From Dawidia soli (lineage in GTDB: Bacteria; Bacteroidota; Bacteroidia; Cytophagales; Cyclobacteriaceae): a stretch of DNA of 64,000 nt. Where the stretch lies: NCBI RefSeq assembly GCF_018598185.1, contig NZ_JAHESC010000040.1:1-64000 (forward strand), given 5' to 3'. Positions 53,351 through 61,702 of the stretch are shown in pieces. Numbering within the stretch: position 1 is the first letter of the stretch; each line of letters begins with the position of its first letter. The position numbers and the translations under genes were made by a program. Below the pieces are notes generated by a model. The model saw only the letters and a list, made by a program, of their open reading frames with translations, did not search any database and was not told the DNA's origin.

Positions 53351-54047
53351 AAAGACACGCTTTATAGACATTGGTCTGAAAGACTATCAGCAGGCCTGGG
53401 ACTATCAGGCTTCCCTGTTTGAACAGATCCTGGCCACTAAAACGGCCAACCGCGACCTGCCTGCCGACGCGCAGCAAGCCACCGATAACTACCTTGTATT
53501 TTGCGAGCATCCACATGTGTTCACGCTCGGCAAAAGCGGCCACGAAGAGAACCTGATCATTCCCAAAGAAGAATTGGCGGACGTGCAGGCCACGTACTAT
53601 CGCGTGAACCGCGGGGGCGACATCACCTATCACGGTCCCGGGCAGATTGTGGGATACCCCGTGATCGACCTGGAAAATTTCTTCACCGACATTCACCGCT
53701 ACATGCGGTTTATGGAGGAGGCTGTCATCCAGACGCTGCGTGAATACAAGATTGAAGCGGGACGCAGTCCCGGGCAAACGGGGGTGTGGCTCGATCCCGA
53801 CGACGCGCACCGGGCGCGCAAGATCTGTGCCCTGGGCGTGCGCACCAGCCGCTGGGTGGCCATGCATGGATTTGCTTTTAATGTTAACCCGGACTTGCGA
53901 TATTTCGGCTACATTGTGCCCTGTGGCATCCAGGACAAGGCTGTCACCTCCCTGGAGAAAGAGCTGGGCAGAAAGGTAGACCTCGAGGAGGTCAAGCAAA
54001 TCCTCAAGGAAAAGATTCGCGTACAATTTGACATGGAGTGGCTATGA
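53322..54047 (+). CDS. lipB: Octanoyl-[ACP]:protein N-octanoyltransferase
   Basis: Transfers octanoyl from ACP to lipoyl domains, the first step of lipoate synthesis. The 241 residues include the family motifs RGGDITYHGPGQIVGYPVIDL, ALGVRTSRWVAMHGFAFNV with the catalytic-site Lys just before (RKICALG), and PCGIQDKAVTSL with the active-site Cys. A second ATG (53331) is possible. It is followed by an overlapping start of the next gene. Confidence 0.94.
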   Translation: MNVMNPVQNKKTRFIDIGLKDYQQAWDYQASLFEQILATKTANRDLPADAQQATDNYLVFCEHPHVFTLGKSGHEENLIIPKEELADVQATYYRVNRGGDITYHGPGQIVGYPVIDLENFFTDIHRYMRFMEEAVIQTLREYKIEAGRSPGQTGVWLDPDDAHRARKICALGVRTSRWVAMHGFAFNVNPDLRYFGYIVPCGIQDKAVTSLEKELGRKVDLEEVKQILKEKIRVQFDMEWL

Positions 54048-54445
54048 TGAAGGATATCGAAATACCCGAAGTAAAGAACGTGACACTGGCCGTGGCGCGG
54101 CAGCGCACGGAAGGCCAGGATGAATGGCGCGTATACCTCATCAACAACAACGACTTCCCTATTGAAAACACGCTGGTGGCCAGCCAGGGCTATGGCGAAA
54201 AGGACGGCGAGCAACAGCGCACCTCGGTGCTGCGCCATTTTCTGGCCACGATTGCCGAGCATGCCGCCGTACTCATCGAACCCATCGATCCGTCGGTATT
54301 TCACCTGAACAACGAGTATTGGGTTAGCTATTACATAGGCCGGCAGATCTATGACAAACGTTTCATCTTCGTGCCCGACGCCATTCGCGAAGAGAACATT
54401 TCCTTTATCAAGGAACTGGAAATGGAAGGCGTCTTACATTCCTAG
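54044..54445 (+). CDS. Hypothetical protein in the lipB operon
   Basis: A 133-residue cytoplasmic protein of unknown family (two ATGs, 54044 or 54047; the first overlaps the lipB stop). It shows beta-rich segments (EWRVYLINNNDFPIENTLV, EYWVSYYIGRQIYDKRFIF) and no motif. Coupling to lipB and the exonuclease suggests co-expression only. Confidence 0.7.
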   Translation: MMKDIEIPEVKNVTLAVARQRTEGQDEWRVYLINNNDFPIENTLVASQGYGEKDGEQQRTSVLRHFLATIAEHAAVLIEPIDPSVFHLNNEYWVSYYIGRQIYDKRFIFVPDAIREENISFIKELEMEGVLHS

Positions 54446-54447
54446 CC

Positions 54448-55164
54448 ATGTTGCCCGAGCTGCGCGATATACTTTTCCTCGACATTGAAACCGTTTCGGC
54501 GGTCGAAGACTTTGGGTTGTTAGATGAGCGCATCCAGTCCCTGTGGTCGCGCAAGGCGGCCAACCTGCGCCGCGACGGCGACCTGACCGACGGCGAACTA
54601 TACCTGGATCGTGCCGCGATCTTTGCCGAATTTGGCAAGATCATCTGCATTTGCGTGGGCAAGTTTGTGGATGGCGAAAACGGCGCGCTGACACTGCGCA
54701 CCAAAGCATATTACGGCGACGACGAGAAAACCCTGCTGCTGGAGTTCAAAGCCATGCTCGAGCGCCTCAGCGTCTCGGGGCGGCTATGCGCGCACAACGG
54801 CAAAGAGTTCGACTTTCCTTACCTGTCGCGCCGCATGCTCATCAACGGGGTAGTGCTGCCCGGTCTGCTGGACCTGGCCGGCAAAAAGCCCTGGGAGGTA
54901 CCGCACTACGATACGATGGACATGTGGAAGTTCGGCGACTATAAACACTTCACGTCACTCGACTTGCTGGCAGCCGTGTTCAACATTCCCTCCAGCAAAG
55001 AAGGAGGCATCGACGGCAGCCAGGTGAACCGCGTGTATTATGTGGACAAAGACCTGGAAAAGATCAAAGACTACTGCCTGCGGGATGTGGCCGTGCTGGC
55101 GCAATTGTTCCTGAAACTGCGCGGCATACCGTTGGAGCAAGAGCTGATCGTACAGGTATCCTGA
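54448..55164 (+). CDS. Predicted 3'-5' exonuclease, DEDD/PolB-like
   Basis: A 238-residue RNase H-like nuclease. It carries ExoI motif DIETV at residues 12-16, ExoII AHNGKEFDFPYL, and ExoIII near YCLRDVAVLAQLF. The three acidic motifs fit the DEDD superfamily (stand-alone 3'-5' exonuclease related to the proofreading domain of family B polymerases). It starts 2 bases after the previous gene, as the end of the lipB operon. Confidence 0.87.
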   Translation: MLPELRDILFLDIETVSAVEDFGLLDERIQSLWSRKAANLRRDGDLTDGELYLDRAAIFAEFGKIICICVGKFVDGENGALTLRTKAYYGDDEKTLLLEFKAMLERLSVSGRLCAHNGKEFDFPYLSRRMLINGVVLPGLLDLAGKKPWEVPHYDTMDMWKFGDYKHFTSLDLLAAVFNIPSSKEGGIDGSQVNRVYYVDKDLEKIKDYCLRDVAVLAQLFLKLRGIPLEQELIVQVS

Positions 55165-55170
55165 CCGTGT

Positions 55171-55866
55171 CTACGGTGCCCGCCTGCTGCGTCCCGCCAC
55201 GCCGGGATAGAGGTCTGGCACGGGATCGCTTGTAAACACCTCTTTTGTCTCGACGTTCATCATCGACAACACACCGCTCCAGCCGGCGCCGGTGTCCATC
55301 AACCACACTTCACCGCCTTGTATGGGATGCAGGTACCCGGTGCCCGTGTGCCCGATATACACTTCATCATACCGGGTGAGCTTGCCGCGAACGTCACGCG
55401 CAAAATGGTCCATGGCTTGTTTGGCCAGCGTCCGGTCCCACAGAAAAATGTCCTCGTCCTGGTGGCGCAGGGACAGGGCGGGATTGATGCCGGCGTGTAC
55501 AAAAAGTTTGTTATGGCGGAGGTAGTAGGGTCGGGCCTTGTTGCGGAAGAGCGCGCGGTGCGCATCGGGTACGCCCTCCTCGTAGGACTGCAGGGTGGCC
55601 AGGCCGCCCTGTCCGTACCAAATGTCGTCTATATAGCCGGTGGCCATCCACTGCCGCGTCCAAAAATCGTGGTTGCCCAAGATGAGCGTCAGGTGTCTGA
55701 TGCGTAGCAACTCTTCCACACACGCGCGGGTTTCGGGCCAGCCGTCGCAGACATCGCCCAGGCAGATCAGGTGATCTTGTTTATAATGAAAAGCAGACCG
55801 GTCCAGACACTGCCGCAATGCACGGTATGCGCCGTGCATGTCCCCCATCACAAATGTTTTGCCCAT
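55171..55866 (-). CDS. Serine/threonine-phosphatase-like metallophosphoesterase
   Basis: A 231-residue calcineurin-like phosphoesterase with the full metal set: GDMHGAYRAL, CLGDVCDGWPE, LILGNHDFW, and His residues in VHAGINP and YIGHTGTGY. The layout resembles bacterial PrpA/ApaH-type phosphoesterases. Start at MGKTFVMGDMHG; nine codons upstream are also open. Convergent with the exonuclease gene. Confidence 0.88.
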   Translation of the reverse strand: MGKTFVMGDMHGAYRALRQCLDRSAFHYKQDHLICLGDVCDGWPETRACVEELLRIRHLTLILGNHDFWTRQWMATGYIDDIWYGQGGLATLQSYEEGVPDAHRALFRNKARPYYLRHNKLFVHAGINPALSLRHQDEDIFLWDRTLAKQAMDHFARDVRGKLTRYDEVYIGHTGTGYLHPIQGGEVWLMDTGAGWSGVLSMMNVETKEVFTSDPVPDLYPGVAGRSRRAP

Positions 55867-55932
55867 GTCTCCTTTTACGTCCTTTGTTTGCAATCCATCT
55901 GTTTTCGGGGATTACTTTTTCAATAATTACAC

Positions 55933-55940
55933 TATTTTTG
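55933..55940 (+). promoter_or_regulatory. Candidate -7 element of moxR
   Basis: TATTTTTG, exact TAnnTTTG, 25 bases upstream of the moxR ATG. Confidence 0.45.
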
Positions 55941-55965
55941 ACAGGTTTAAATCAAAATACTTTGT

Positions 55966-56952
55966 ATGGAATCCGTAGCCGTTGAAAAGCACGAAGCGCA
56001 TAAGGAAAAGGTAAGAGAGGTCTATGCCGAAGTAGCCAAGGTAGTCGTGGGCCAGGAGTACATGGTCAACCGGTTGATGATCGGTTTGTTTACCAACGGG
56101 CACATTCTGCTGGAAGGTGTGCCGGGCCTGGCCAAGACCCTAACGGTAAGCACTCTCGCCCAGGTATTGCACCTGGACTTTCAACGCATTCAGTTTACAC
56201 CCGATCTGCTGCCCTCCGACCTGGTGGGCACGATGATCTATAACCAGAAGGACGGTCAGTTTGAAGTAAAGAAAGGCCCCATCTTCGCGAACCTCATCCT
56301 GGCGGACGAGATCAACCGCTCGCCGGCCAAGGTGCAGTCGGCATTGCTCGAAGCGATGCAGGAGAAGCAGGTGACCATCGGCGAGACAACGTTCAAGCTA
56401 GACAAACCATTCCTCGTACTGGCCACGCAAAACCCGGTGGACCAGGAAGGTACTTACCCGCTGCCCGAGGCGCAGGTAGACCGTTTTATGATGAAGGTGC
56501 ATATCGACTATCCTACGAAAGAGCAGGAGATCGAGATCATGCGCCGCATCTCGAACATGAAGTTCGACTATAAGGTCAGCACCATGCTGACGAAGGAAGA
56601 CATCTTCTCCATCCGTGAGCAGATCAACCGCGTGAAGGTATCCGAGTCGCTGGAGCGTTACATCGTAGAGCTGGTATATGCCACACGCAAGCCGCTGGAC
56701 TATAAATTGAACGAGCAGGCCCAGTACATCCAGTTCGGGGCGTCGCCACGCGCCAGCATCAACCTGAACCTGGCCGCCAAGGCCATGGCCTATATGGAAG
56801 GCCGCGACTATGTGCTGCCGGAAGATATCAAGGAGGTAGCCGTCGACGTCATGGGTCACCGCATCCTGTTGAACTATGAGGCCGAGGCTGACAACGTTCG
56901 CCCTGCCGATATCGTCCGCGCCATTTTGAACAAGATTCCGATCAATCATTAA
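55966..56952 (+). CDS. moxR: MoxR-family AAA+ ATPase
   Basis: A 328-residue AAA+ ATPase: Walker A GVPGLAKT, Walker [10 protein letters not shown], sensor [18 protein letters not shown] (MoxR signature) and an arginine-finger-bearing C-terminal region. Most MoxR genes sit in an operon with DUF58 and von Willebrand-domain (BatABD) genes; here a terminator follows immediately and the next gene is a TonB receptor. It probably acts as a chaperone for metal or complex assembly with partners encoded elsewhere. Confidence 0.93.
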   Translation: MESVAVEKHEAHKEKVREVYAEVAKVVVGQEYMVNRLMIGLFTNGHILLEGVPGLAKTLTVSTLAQVLHLDFQRIQFTPDLLPSDLVGTMIYNQKDGQFEVKKGPIFANLILADEINRSPAKVQSALLEAMQEKQVTIGETTFKLDKPFLVLATQNPVDQEGTYPLPEAQVDRFMMKVHIDYPTKEQEIEIMRRISNMKFDYKVSTMLTKEDIFSIREQINRVKVSESLERYIVELVYATRKPLDYKLNEQAQYIQFGASPRASINLNLAAKAMAYMEGRDYVLPEDIKEVAVDVMGHRILLNYEAEADNVRPADIVRAILNKIPINH

Positions 56953-56984
56953 ACCATAGACCGCAGACCGGTATCCCGGATCGG

Positions 56985-57028
56985 GAGCCCGGCCCAGCCT
57001 GTAGCAGGTAGGGTCGGGCTCTTTTTTT
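56985..57028 (+). terminator. Intrinsic terminator of moxR
   Basis: Stem GAGCCCGGCCC/GGGTCGGGCTC (one G-T pair) with a 15-base loop, followed by TTTTTTT. Confidence 0.85.
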
Positions 57029-57290
57029 AAGAATAGTTGTGTCTTGCCGGAATTTCTTGCCTTCTGAGCGTGTCATAAGCGGTAAAATATGGGGTTGAGC
57101 CCTCGACTCCGAACGAGATTTTGTTTCCTCTCCGGAAACTTCCACGAAGTTCCATTAACTGCGGATTATGCAGATTAAAAAATCTTGTAATAATTGTTAA
57201 GGCGCTGAAAGTGAACTCACTGATAATCATTTAAAAGCATAAAAAAGGTGGTGAAAACACATTAAACGCCCGTTAGTAAAGCTTTTTGCA

Positions 57291-57347
57291 CTTAACAATT
57301 TCGTAACAGCGGCATCCCTGTCAGGTAATATTAGCGATAGACCTTTG
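57291..57347 (+). promoter_or_regulatory. PHO-box-like tandem repeats and promoter of the TonB receptor
   Basis: 7-mers in an 11-base period: CTTAACA (57291), CGTAACA (57302), a non-matching slot (57313), and GGTAATA (57324). Sixteen bases after the last repeat start comes GACCTTTG (57340-57347), a TTTG-type -7 element. The 11-base tandem repeat directly upstream of a -7 or -10 is the layout of PhoB boxes. The twin before the lipoprotein partner has the same spacing. Confidence 0.6.
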
Positions 57348-57364
57348 TGGCAAATAAAAGGTAT

Positions 57365-60193
57365 ATGTTAAGAAGCGTACTTCTTTCTTTTACACTCGCT
57401 ATGCTGGCTGCAGTCGCCGCCATGGCGCAAACGGGTACCATTAAAGGGACCGTCAAAGACGCTATCTCGGGTGAGCCGATCATCGGGGCCAGCGTCCGCC
57501 TGGCAGGGACAGCGTTGGGTAATACGGCTGATCTGGAAGGTAATTTCGAGGTTGCTAAGGTCGCGCCGGGTACATACGAACTGATTGTGTCGTTCCTGTC
57601 TTATAAAACAGATACTGTCAGCAATGTCACCGTTGTTGCCGGCGAAATCACCACGGTCAATACATCGCTGTTCGAGGAAGGCACACAGCTGAACGAAGTA
57701 GTGATCGGTGGTATCCGCGACCGGGCCAGTGATCAGATTCTGCTAGGCGAAAGAAGGAATGCGTCCATCGCTGTTGAAAATATCGGCGCCATCGAGTTGT
57801 CTGTAAAAGGTGTAAACGACGTAGGTTCTGGCCTTGTAAAGATGACGGGCATTACCAAAGTCGCTTCACGTGGTATTTATGTACGCGGTCTCGGTGATCG
57901 CTACAACAACGCATACCTGAACTCTATGCCGCTGCCATCACCGGACCAGAACCGGAAGGTTGTGGACCTTGAGATCTTCCCAACAACCGTCGTGCGCAAT
58001 ATTGCTGTATCGAAGAGTTATCAGCCGGAGCAGTTCGGAGATGTGTCGGGAGCATCGATCGATATCTTTACAAAGGACCCTGCGCAGGAGAATTTCCTCG
58101 TCATGGGAGTAGGTGTAAACTATAACAGCGTTTCGACGTTCAAGGATTTTACAACGAATCAAGATGGTGCTTCTGACTATCTGGGTATTTCTGGAGATCG
58201 GCGGGAGGCGCCCGTTGCAGTGGATCACAAAGGTGTCGTGCGTTTCGATAACTTAGAGCAAGATCCTTTCAAGACGAATTTCGGTCGTCAGAAAATCAAT
58301 GCTCCGCTTGATAATAACTTTAATTTCGACGCTGGAAGAACGCTGAATTTCGGACAATCGAAATTGGGAATAATTTTTTCAGGTTCCTATCGTAACTCCT
58401 ACCGTTCGGATTTCGGCCCGAACCTTATTCTAAACAACTTGCAGGTTGCGGAGACTGATTTTTATCGCGATCGCTATACGTTCAACACCAATATGACGGG
58501 TCTGCTCGGTACCTCGTTTGCCTGGAATGAGAACAATACTGTTCATGCTAATTATCTCTTTGTTAACAATTCCAGCAACACATACACGGAAAGCCTCGGT
58601 GATAATTTTGATGTCGATGATCGCGAAACCACAGATCGTTTGCGTCTTCGCAGCCGCTACTTAGAAGTACGCATGCACAATGTACAAGCGTCGGTGGACA
58701 ATAGGTTGTCTGACAATTGGAAGGTACGATGGGGAGGCAGCTACTCAACTGCATATACCGACGAGCCTGATCGCAGGGAGCTTTCTTTTGTTGTGGAGGA
58801 AGACGTACGTGATGTAGGAACTATCAGTTCCACAGGTCTTGGAGGCAGTCAGCGCTATTACCAGCGCTCCGATGAGACGGAATACTATGCATTCGGTGAA
58901 GCGACATATTCTTTCGGTCACCCCAATAGTCAGGACAAGCGGAACCGTCTTGTTATGGGGTATCAACGTAGGGGCAAGGATCGTGACGTAGCGTATCGGT
59001 CGTTTCAAGTCCAGTTTTTACCCGGTTCTGCGTTGTTAGGACACCCAGTGGACATCAACAATCTGCAACATGTTCTGACAGACGAAGCATTTGCCAATGG
59101 AGACTATCGCTACCTTGACGGCGCAGATGGTTCTCGCCAGTCGGCAGCAACGAGAAATATCGACGCAGGGTATGCATATGTAGATCTGAATGTCAATTCA
59201 AGGTTATCGATCATCCCCGGGTTACGGGTAGAAAAGTCTGACCAGACCGTTGAGTATCGCCTGCAGGGCAGTGGTTTCAATGACCCGTTCATACAGGCTA
59301 AAGTCGATGATGTTGACTTTTTGCCCACAGTAAGTGCCAAATACAATGTTACCGATACAAAGATCATTCGTTTCTCAGGGTCGAAAACCATGACTCGTCC
59401 GAATTTCATGGAACTTATCCCCGTGGCCTATATAAATGAGAATCTTCAGAGCACAGTGGGTAACCCATCCTTGGAAAATTCCTCGATTTATAATGTTGAT
59501 CTGAAGTACGAAATTTTTCCGACTGGAAGTGAGCTCATTTCGTTCGGCGCGTTCTATAAGAATATCGATAAACCCATCGAGCAGGTTCGTTCCGGGATTA
59601 ACTACATAAGCTTTTTCAATATTGCCAGCGCGCAGGTGTATGGTCTTGAATTCGAGTTCAAGAAACGTATTTCCAGTTTCTTCAGCTCCTCTTCAAAACT
59701 TGTCAATGGCCTGGTATTCGATGGTAACCTCAGCTTATTGTACAGCGACGTAGACACAGATCCCAGCAAATTCAAGGATGCCCGCACGCGTGATCTTCTG
59801 TCGTCGGTGACCAATACGTCGCGGCCGCTGCAGGGTGCATCACCGTACATGGTGAATCTATCCCTGGGCTACGACGATCTCTTGATGAAGTCATCCATAC
59901 AATCCAGCATCGAGTTGACTTACAATGTATTCGGTGATCGTGTTTACAACGTTGGCACGGTAGGTCGCGGCGACGAATTTGAAAAATCTTTCGGCACACT
60001 GGATTTGGTGCTTCAGAATACGTGGCAGAGTGGTTTCGGGGTGAAGCTGACGGCCAAGAACCTTTTGAACCCAGCTATCCGACTGGAACAAGAGGCAGGT
60101 CCGAATGCTACGTCGGGAGACGAAGTCACACAATCGTATAAAGCAGGGGTCAATCTCGGTTTATCGCTTACCTATCGTTTGATAGGCAAATAG
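57365..60193 (+). CDS. TonB-dependent outer-membrane receptor
   Basis: A 942-residue outer-membrane transporter: signal peptide to AAMAQ, CarboxypepD_reg-like domain (about 25-115, GTVKDAISGEPIIGASVRLAG...ELIVSFLSYKTD), plug domain (about 130-260, GIYVRGLGDRYNNAYLNSMP, VVRNIAVSKSYQPEQFG), then a long beta-barrel (ending LGLSLTYRLIGK). No SusD-type partner follows, but a beta-helix lipoprotein does. The substrate cannot be read from sequence; tandem PHO-like sites suggest phosphate or organophosphate. The ATG at 57365 is used; an in-frame GTG at 57347 falls in the promoter. The gene is more AT-rich than its neighbours. Confidence 0.9.
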   Translation: MLRSVLLSFTLAMLAAVAAMAQTGTIKGTVKDAISGEPIIGASVRLAGTALGNTADLEGNFEVAKVAPGTYELIVSFLSYKTDTVSNVTVVAGEITTVNTSLFEEGTQLNEVVIGGIRDRASDQILLGERRNASIAVENIGAIELSVKGVNDVGSGLVKMTGITKVASRGIYVRGLGDRYNNAYLNSMPLPSPDQNRKVVDLEIFPTTVVRNIAVSKSYQPEQFGDVSGASIDIFTKDPAQENFLVMGVGVNYNSVSTFKDFTTNQDGASDYLGISGDRREAPVAVDHKGVVRFDNLEQDPFKTNFGRQKINAPLDNNFNFDAGRTLNFGQSKLGIIFSGSYRNSYRSDFGPNLILNNLQVAETDFYRDRYTFNTNMTGLLGTSFAWNENNTVHANYLFVNNSSNTYTESLGDNFDVDDRETTDRLRLRSRYLEVRMHNVQASVDNRLSDNWKVRWGGSYSTAYTDEPDRRELSFVVEEDVRDVGTISSTGLGGSQRYYQRSDETEYYAFGEATYSFGHPNSQDKRNRLVMGYQRRGKDRDVAYRSFQVQFLPGSALLGHPVDINNLQHVLTDEAFANGDYRYLDGADGSRQSAATRNIDAGYAYVDLNVNSRLSIIPGLRVEKSDQTVEYRLQGSGFNDPFIQAKVDDVDFLPTVSAKYNVTDTKIIRFSGSKTMTRPNFMELIPVAYINENLQSTVGNPSLENSSIYNVDLKYEIFPTGSELISFGAFYKNIDKPIEQVRSGINYISFFNIASAQVYGLEFEFKKRISSFFSSSSKLVNGLVFDGNLSLLYSDVDTDPSKFKDARTRDLLSSVTNTSRPLQGASPYMVNLSLGYDDLLMKSSIQSSIELTYNVFGDRVYNVGTVGRGDEFEKSFGTLDLVLQNTWQSGFGVKLTAKNLLNPAIRLEQEAGPNATSGDEVTQSYKAGVNLGLSLTYRLIGK

Positions 60194-60204
60194 CCGACGA
60201 GAAC

Positions 60205-60261
60205 AGTAAAACATTGGTAAAAACGTGGTAACAACATCTTAATATTAGGATCTTTTCTTTG
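60205..60261 (+). promoter_or_regulatory. PHO-box-like tandem repeats and promoter of the beta-helix lipoprotein
   Basis: Four 7-mers in perfect 11-base register: AGTAAAA (60205), GGTAAAA (60216), GGTAACA (60227), CTTAATA (60238). TTTCTTTG (60254-60261) follows, starting 16 bases after the last repeat start, identical to the arrangement before the TonB receptor. This gives the lipoprotein gene its own regulated promoter. Confidence 0.65.
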
Positions 60262-60309
60262 CACCACTAAACGTATACTACTTAACGTAATTAACTTTAA
60301 AATTTATTT

Positions 60310-61530
60310 ATGAAAAAAGCGTGGAAACTAAGCTGGTCGCTAATCATTCTGTTGGCTGCTTCTGTAGCATTTACAGCATGTAGCGATGATGACGACGATA
60401 ACGGTGGCAACGAGCAGCCAACCGCACTGGAGCCGGCAGATGGTGAAACACTGATCGGTGAAGTGAAAAGCGGCGAGACAATGACACTGAAAGCTGACCG
60501 TTCCTTTACCATCGATAAGGCTCTCCGTGTACGAGACGGTGGTACGCTCAAAATTGAGGCTGGTGTTACTGTCACGGCTTCTGAAGATGCTTCGGCTACA
60601 GCGATGTTTATTGTAATTGAGCAAGGTGGTAAAATCGATGCTCAAGGTACCGCCGAAAAACCGATCGTTCTTACAGCCGCAGTGAAAGAACCTGCCTCGT
60701 GGGGTGGTATGATGATTTGCGGTAGAGCGCCCATCAACCTTGGAACATCCGCCACTGCCGAAATCGGTGATGCTATTTACGGCGGTACCGTTGCCAACGA
60801 TAATTCCGGAACGCTTAAATATGTGCGTATTGAGTATTCCGGAAGCCGGATTAACGACGACGCCGAGCACAACGGCTTCACTTTCTACGGCGTGGGTAAT
60901 GGCACCACAGTTGATCACATCGAAGCGTATAAAGGTTCGGACGATGGTATCGAAATATTTGGTGGTACAGTAAAGATGAGTTATGTAGTGGCTTACGGAT
61001 CACAAGACGACCAATTTGACTGGAGTCAAGGATGGGTTGGTGGAGTTGACTACCTCTACACTGAGCAGGTAAACGATGCTGACTATCGTCAGGACAAAGG
61101 TATTGAGGCTGATAACCAGTCCAACCATACCGCTACTCCGATTTCGAACCCTACTCTCAAAAACGTTACTATCATGGGCTATCCTGATGTACTGAATGGT
61201 GACGACGAAGTAGTAGACGGCATCCGTATCCGCGTAGGTTCTAAAGGTAATCTTGACAACGTTGTAATCATTGGATACAGTGGCGATGGTGTTGATGCTA
61301 GAAACTATCAAACGCTGAATTCCCTTGCAGATGGATCGCTGATTTTCACAAACCTCTTCACGCAAGGTACTGCCAGACCATTCGCAGTTTCACTGGACGG
61401 CGACGAAGATCCGTCGGAAGGTACTGTAGTTGGTGAGGCTGGCGAAGCACTCGAAGCTGCCATTGTGGCGAATGAGCCGACCGGCGCTAATTTCGACTCT
61501 TGGAAGGGTACTTGGGCTAAGGTTAACTAA
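60310..61530 (+). CDS. Surface lipoprotein with parallel beta-helix
   Basis: A 406-residue protein. Lipobox AFTAC is followed by SDDDDDNGG, an acidic tag typical of surface-exported Bacteroidota lipoproteins. The mature part shows regular short repeats (GGTLKIEAGVTVTA, GGKIDAQGTAEKPIVLTAA, GTLKYVRIEYSG, TTVDHIEAYKGSDDGIEIFGG, KMSYVVAYGSQDD) that build a right-handed parallel beta-helix, with acidic turns that could bind cations. It directly follows the TonB receptor and shares its promoter architecture, so it probably captures the substrate at the surface. Terminated by a hairpin. Confidence 0.82.
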   Translation: MKKAWKLSWSLIILLAASVAFTACSDDDDDNGGNEQPTALEPADGETLIGEVKSGETMTLKADRSFTIDKALRVRDGGTLKIEAGVTVTASEDASATAMFIVIEQGGKIDAQGTAEKPIVLTAAVKEPASWGGMMICGRAPINLGTSATAEIGDAIYGGTVANDNSGTLKYVRIEYSGSRINDDAEHNGFTFYGVGNGTTVDHIEAYKGSDDGIEIFGGTVKMSYVVAYGSQDDQFDWSQGWVGGVDYLYTEQVNDADYRQDKGIEADNQSNHTATPISNPTLKNVTIMGYPDVLNGDDEVVDGIRIRVGSKGNLDNVVIIGYSGDGVDARNYQTLNSLADGSLIFTNLFTQGTARPFAVSLDGDEDPSEGTVVGEAGEALEAAIVANEPTGANFDSWKGTWAKVN

Positions 61531-61562
61531 GCAAGCCAAAGCCTAAAGCTAGCTGATAAATA

Positions 61563-61600
61563 GAGAGGCTGTCACACAAAATGGCAGCCTCTCATTGTTT
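61563..61600 (+). terminator. Intrinsic terminator of the beta-helix lipoprotein
   Basis: Stem GAGAGGCTG/CAGCCTCTC with a 13-base loop, then ATTGTTTAT. Confidence 0.75.
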
Positions 61601-61702
61601 ATATTGAAGAATGGATAAGATCGAATCCCTCTTATTAATACAAAGTGTTATTTGCCTTGTGTGTCAATCAGATCAACGGTCTCTTAGAGATTGCGTGTTA
61701 AA

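Larger units (their letters stand above)
56953..57364. other. Intergenic region before the TonB receptor
   Basis: 412 bases without a gene. From the left it holds the moxR terminator, a T/A-rich stretch with no recognised RNA motif (57030-57290), and then a tandem regulatory block (57291-57347) leading to the receptor. No tRNA or riboswitch was recognised. Confidence 0.6.

Noticed and set aside
57030-57290. Possible riboswitch or small RNA in the AT-rich leader
   Set aside because: No recognisable aptamer core or terminator-like hairpin; left undescribed.
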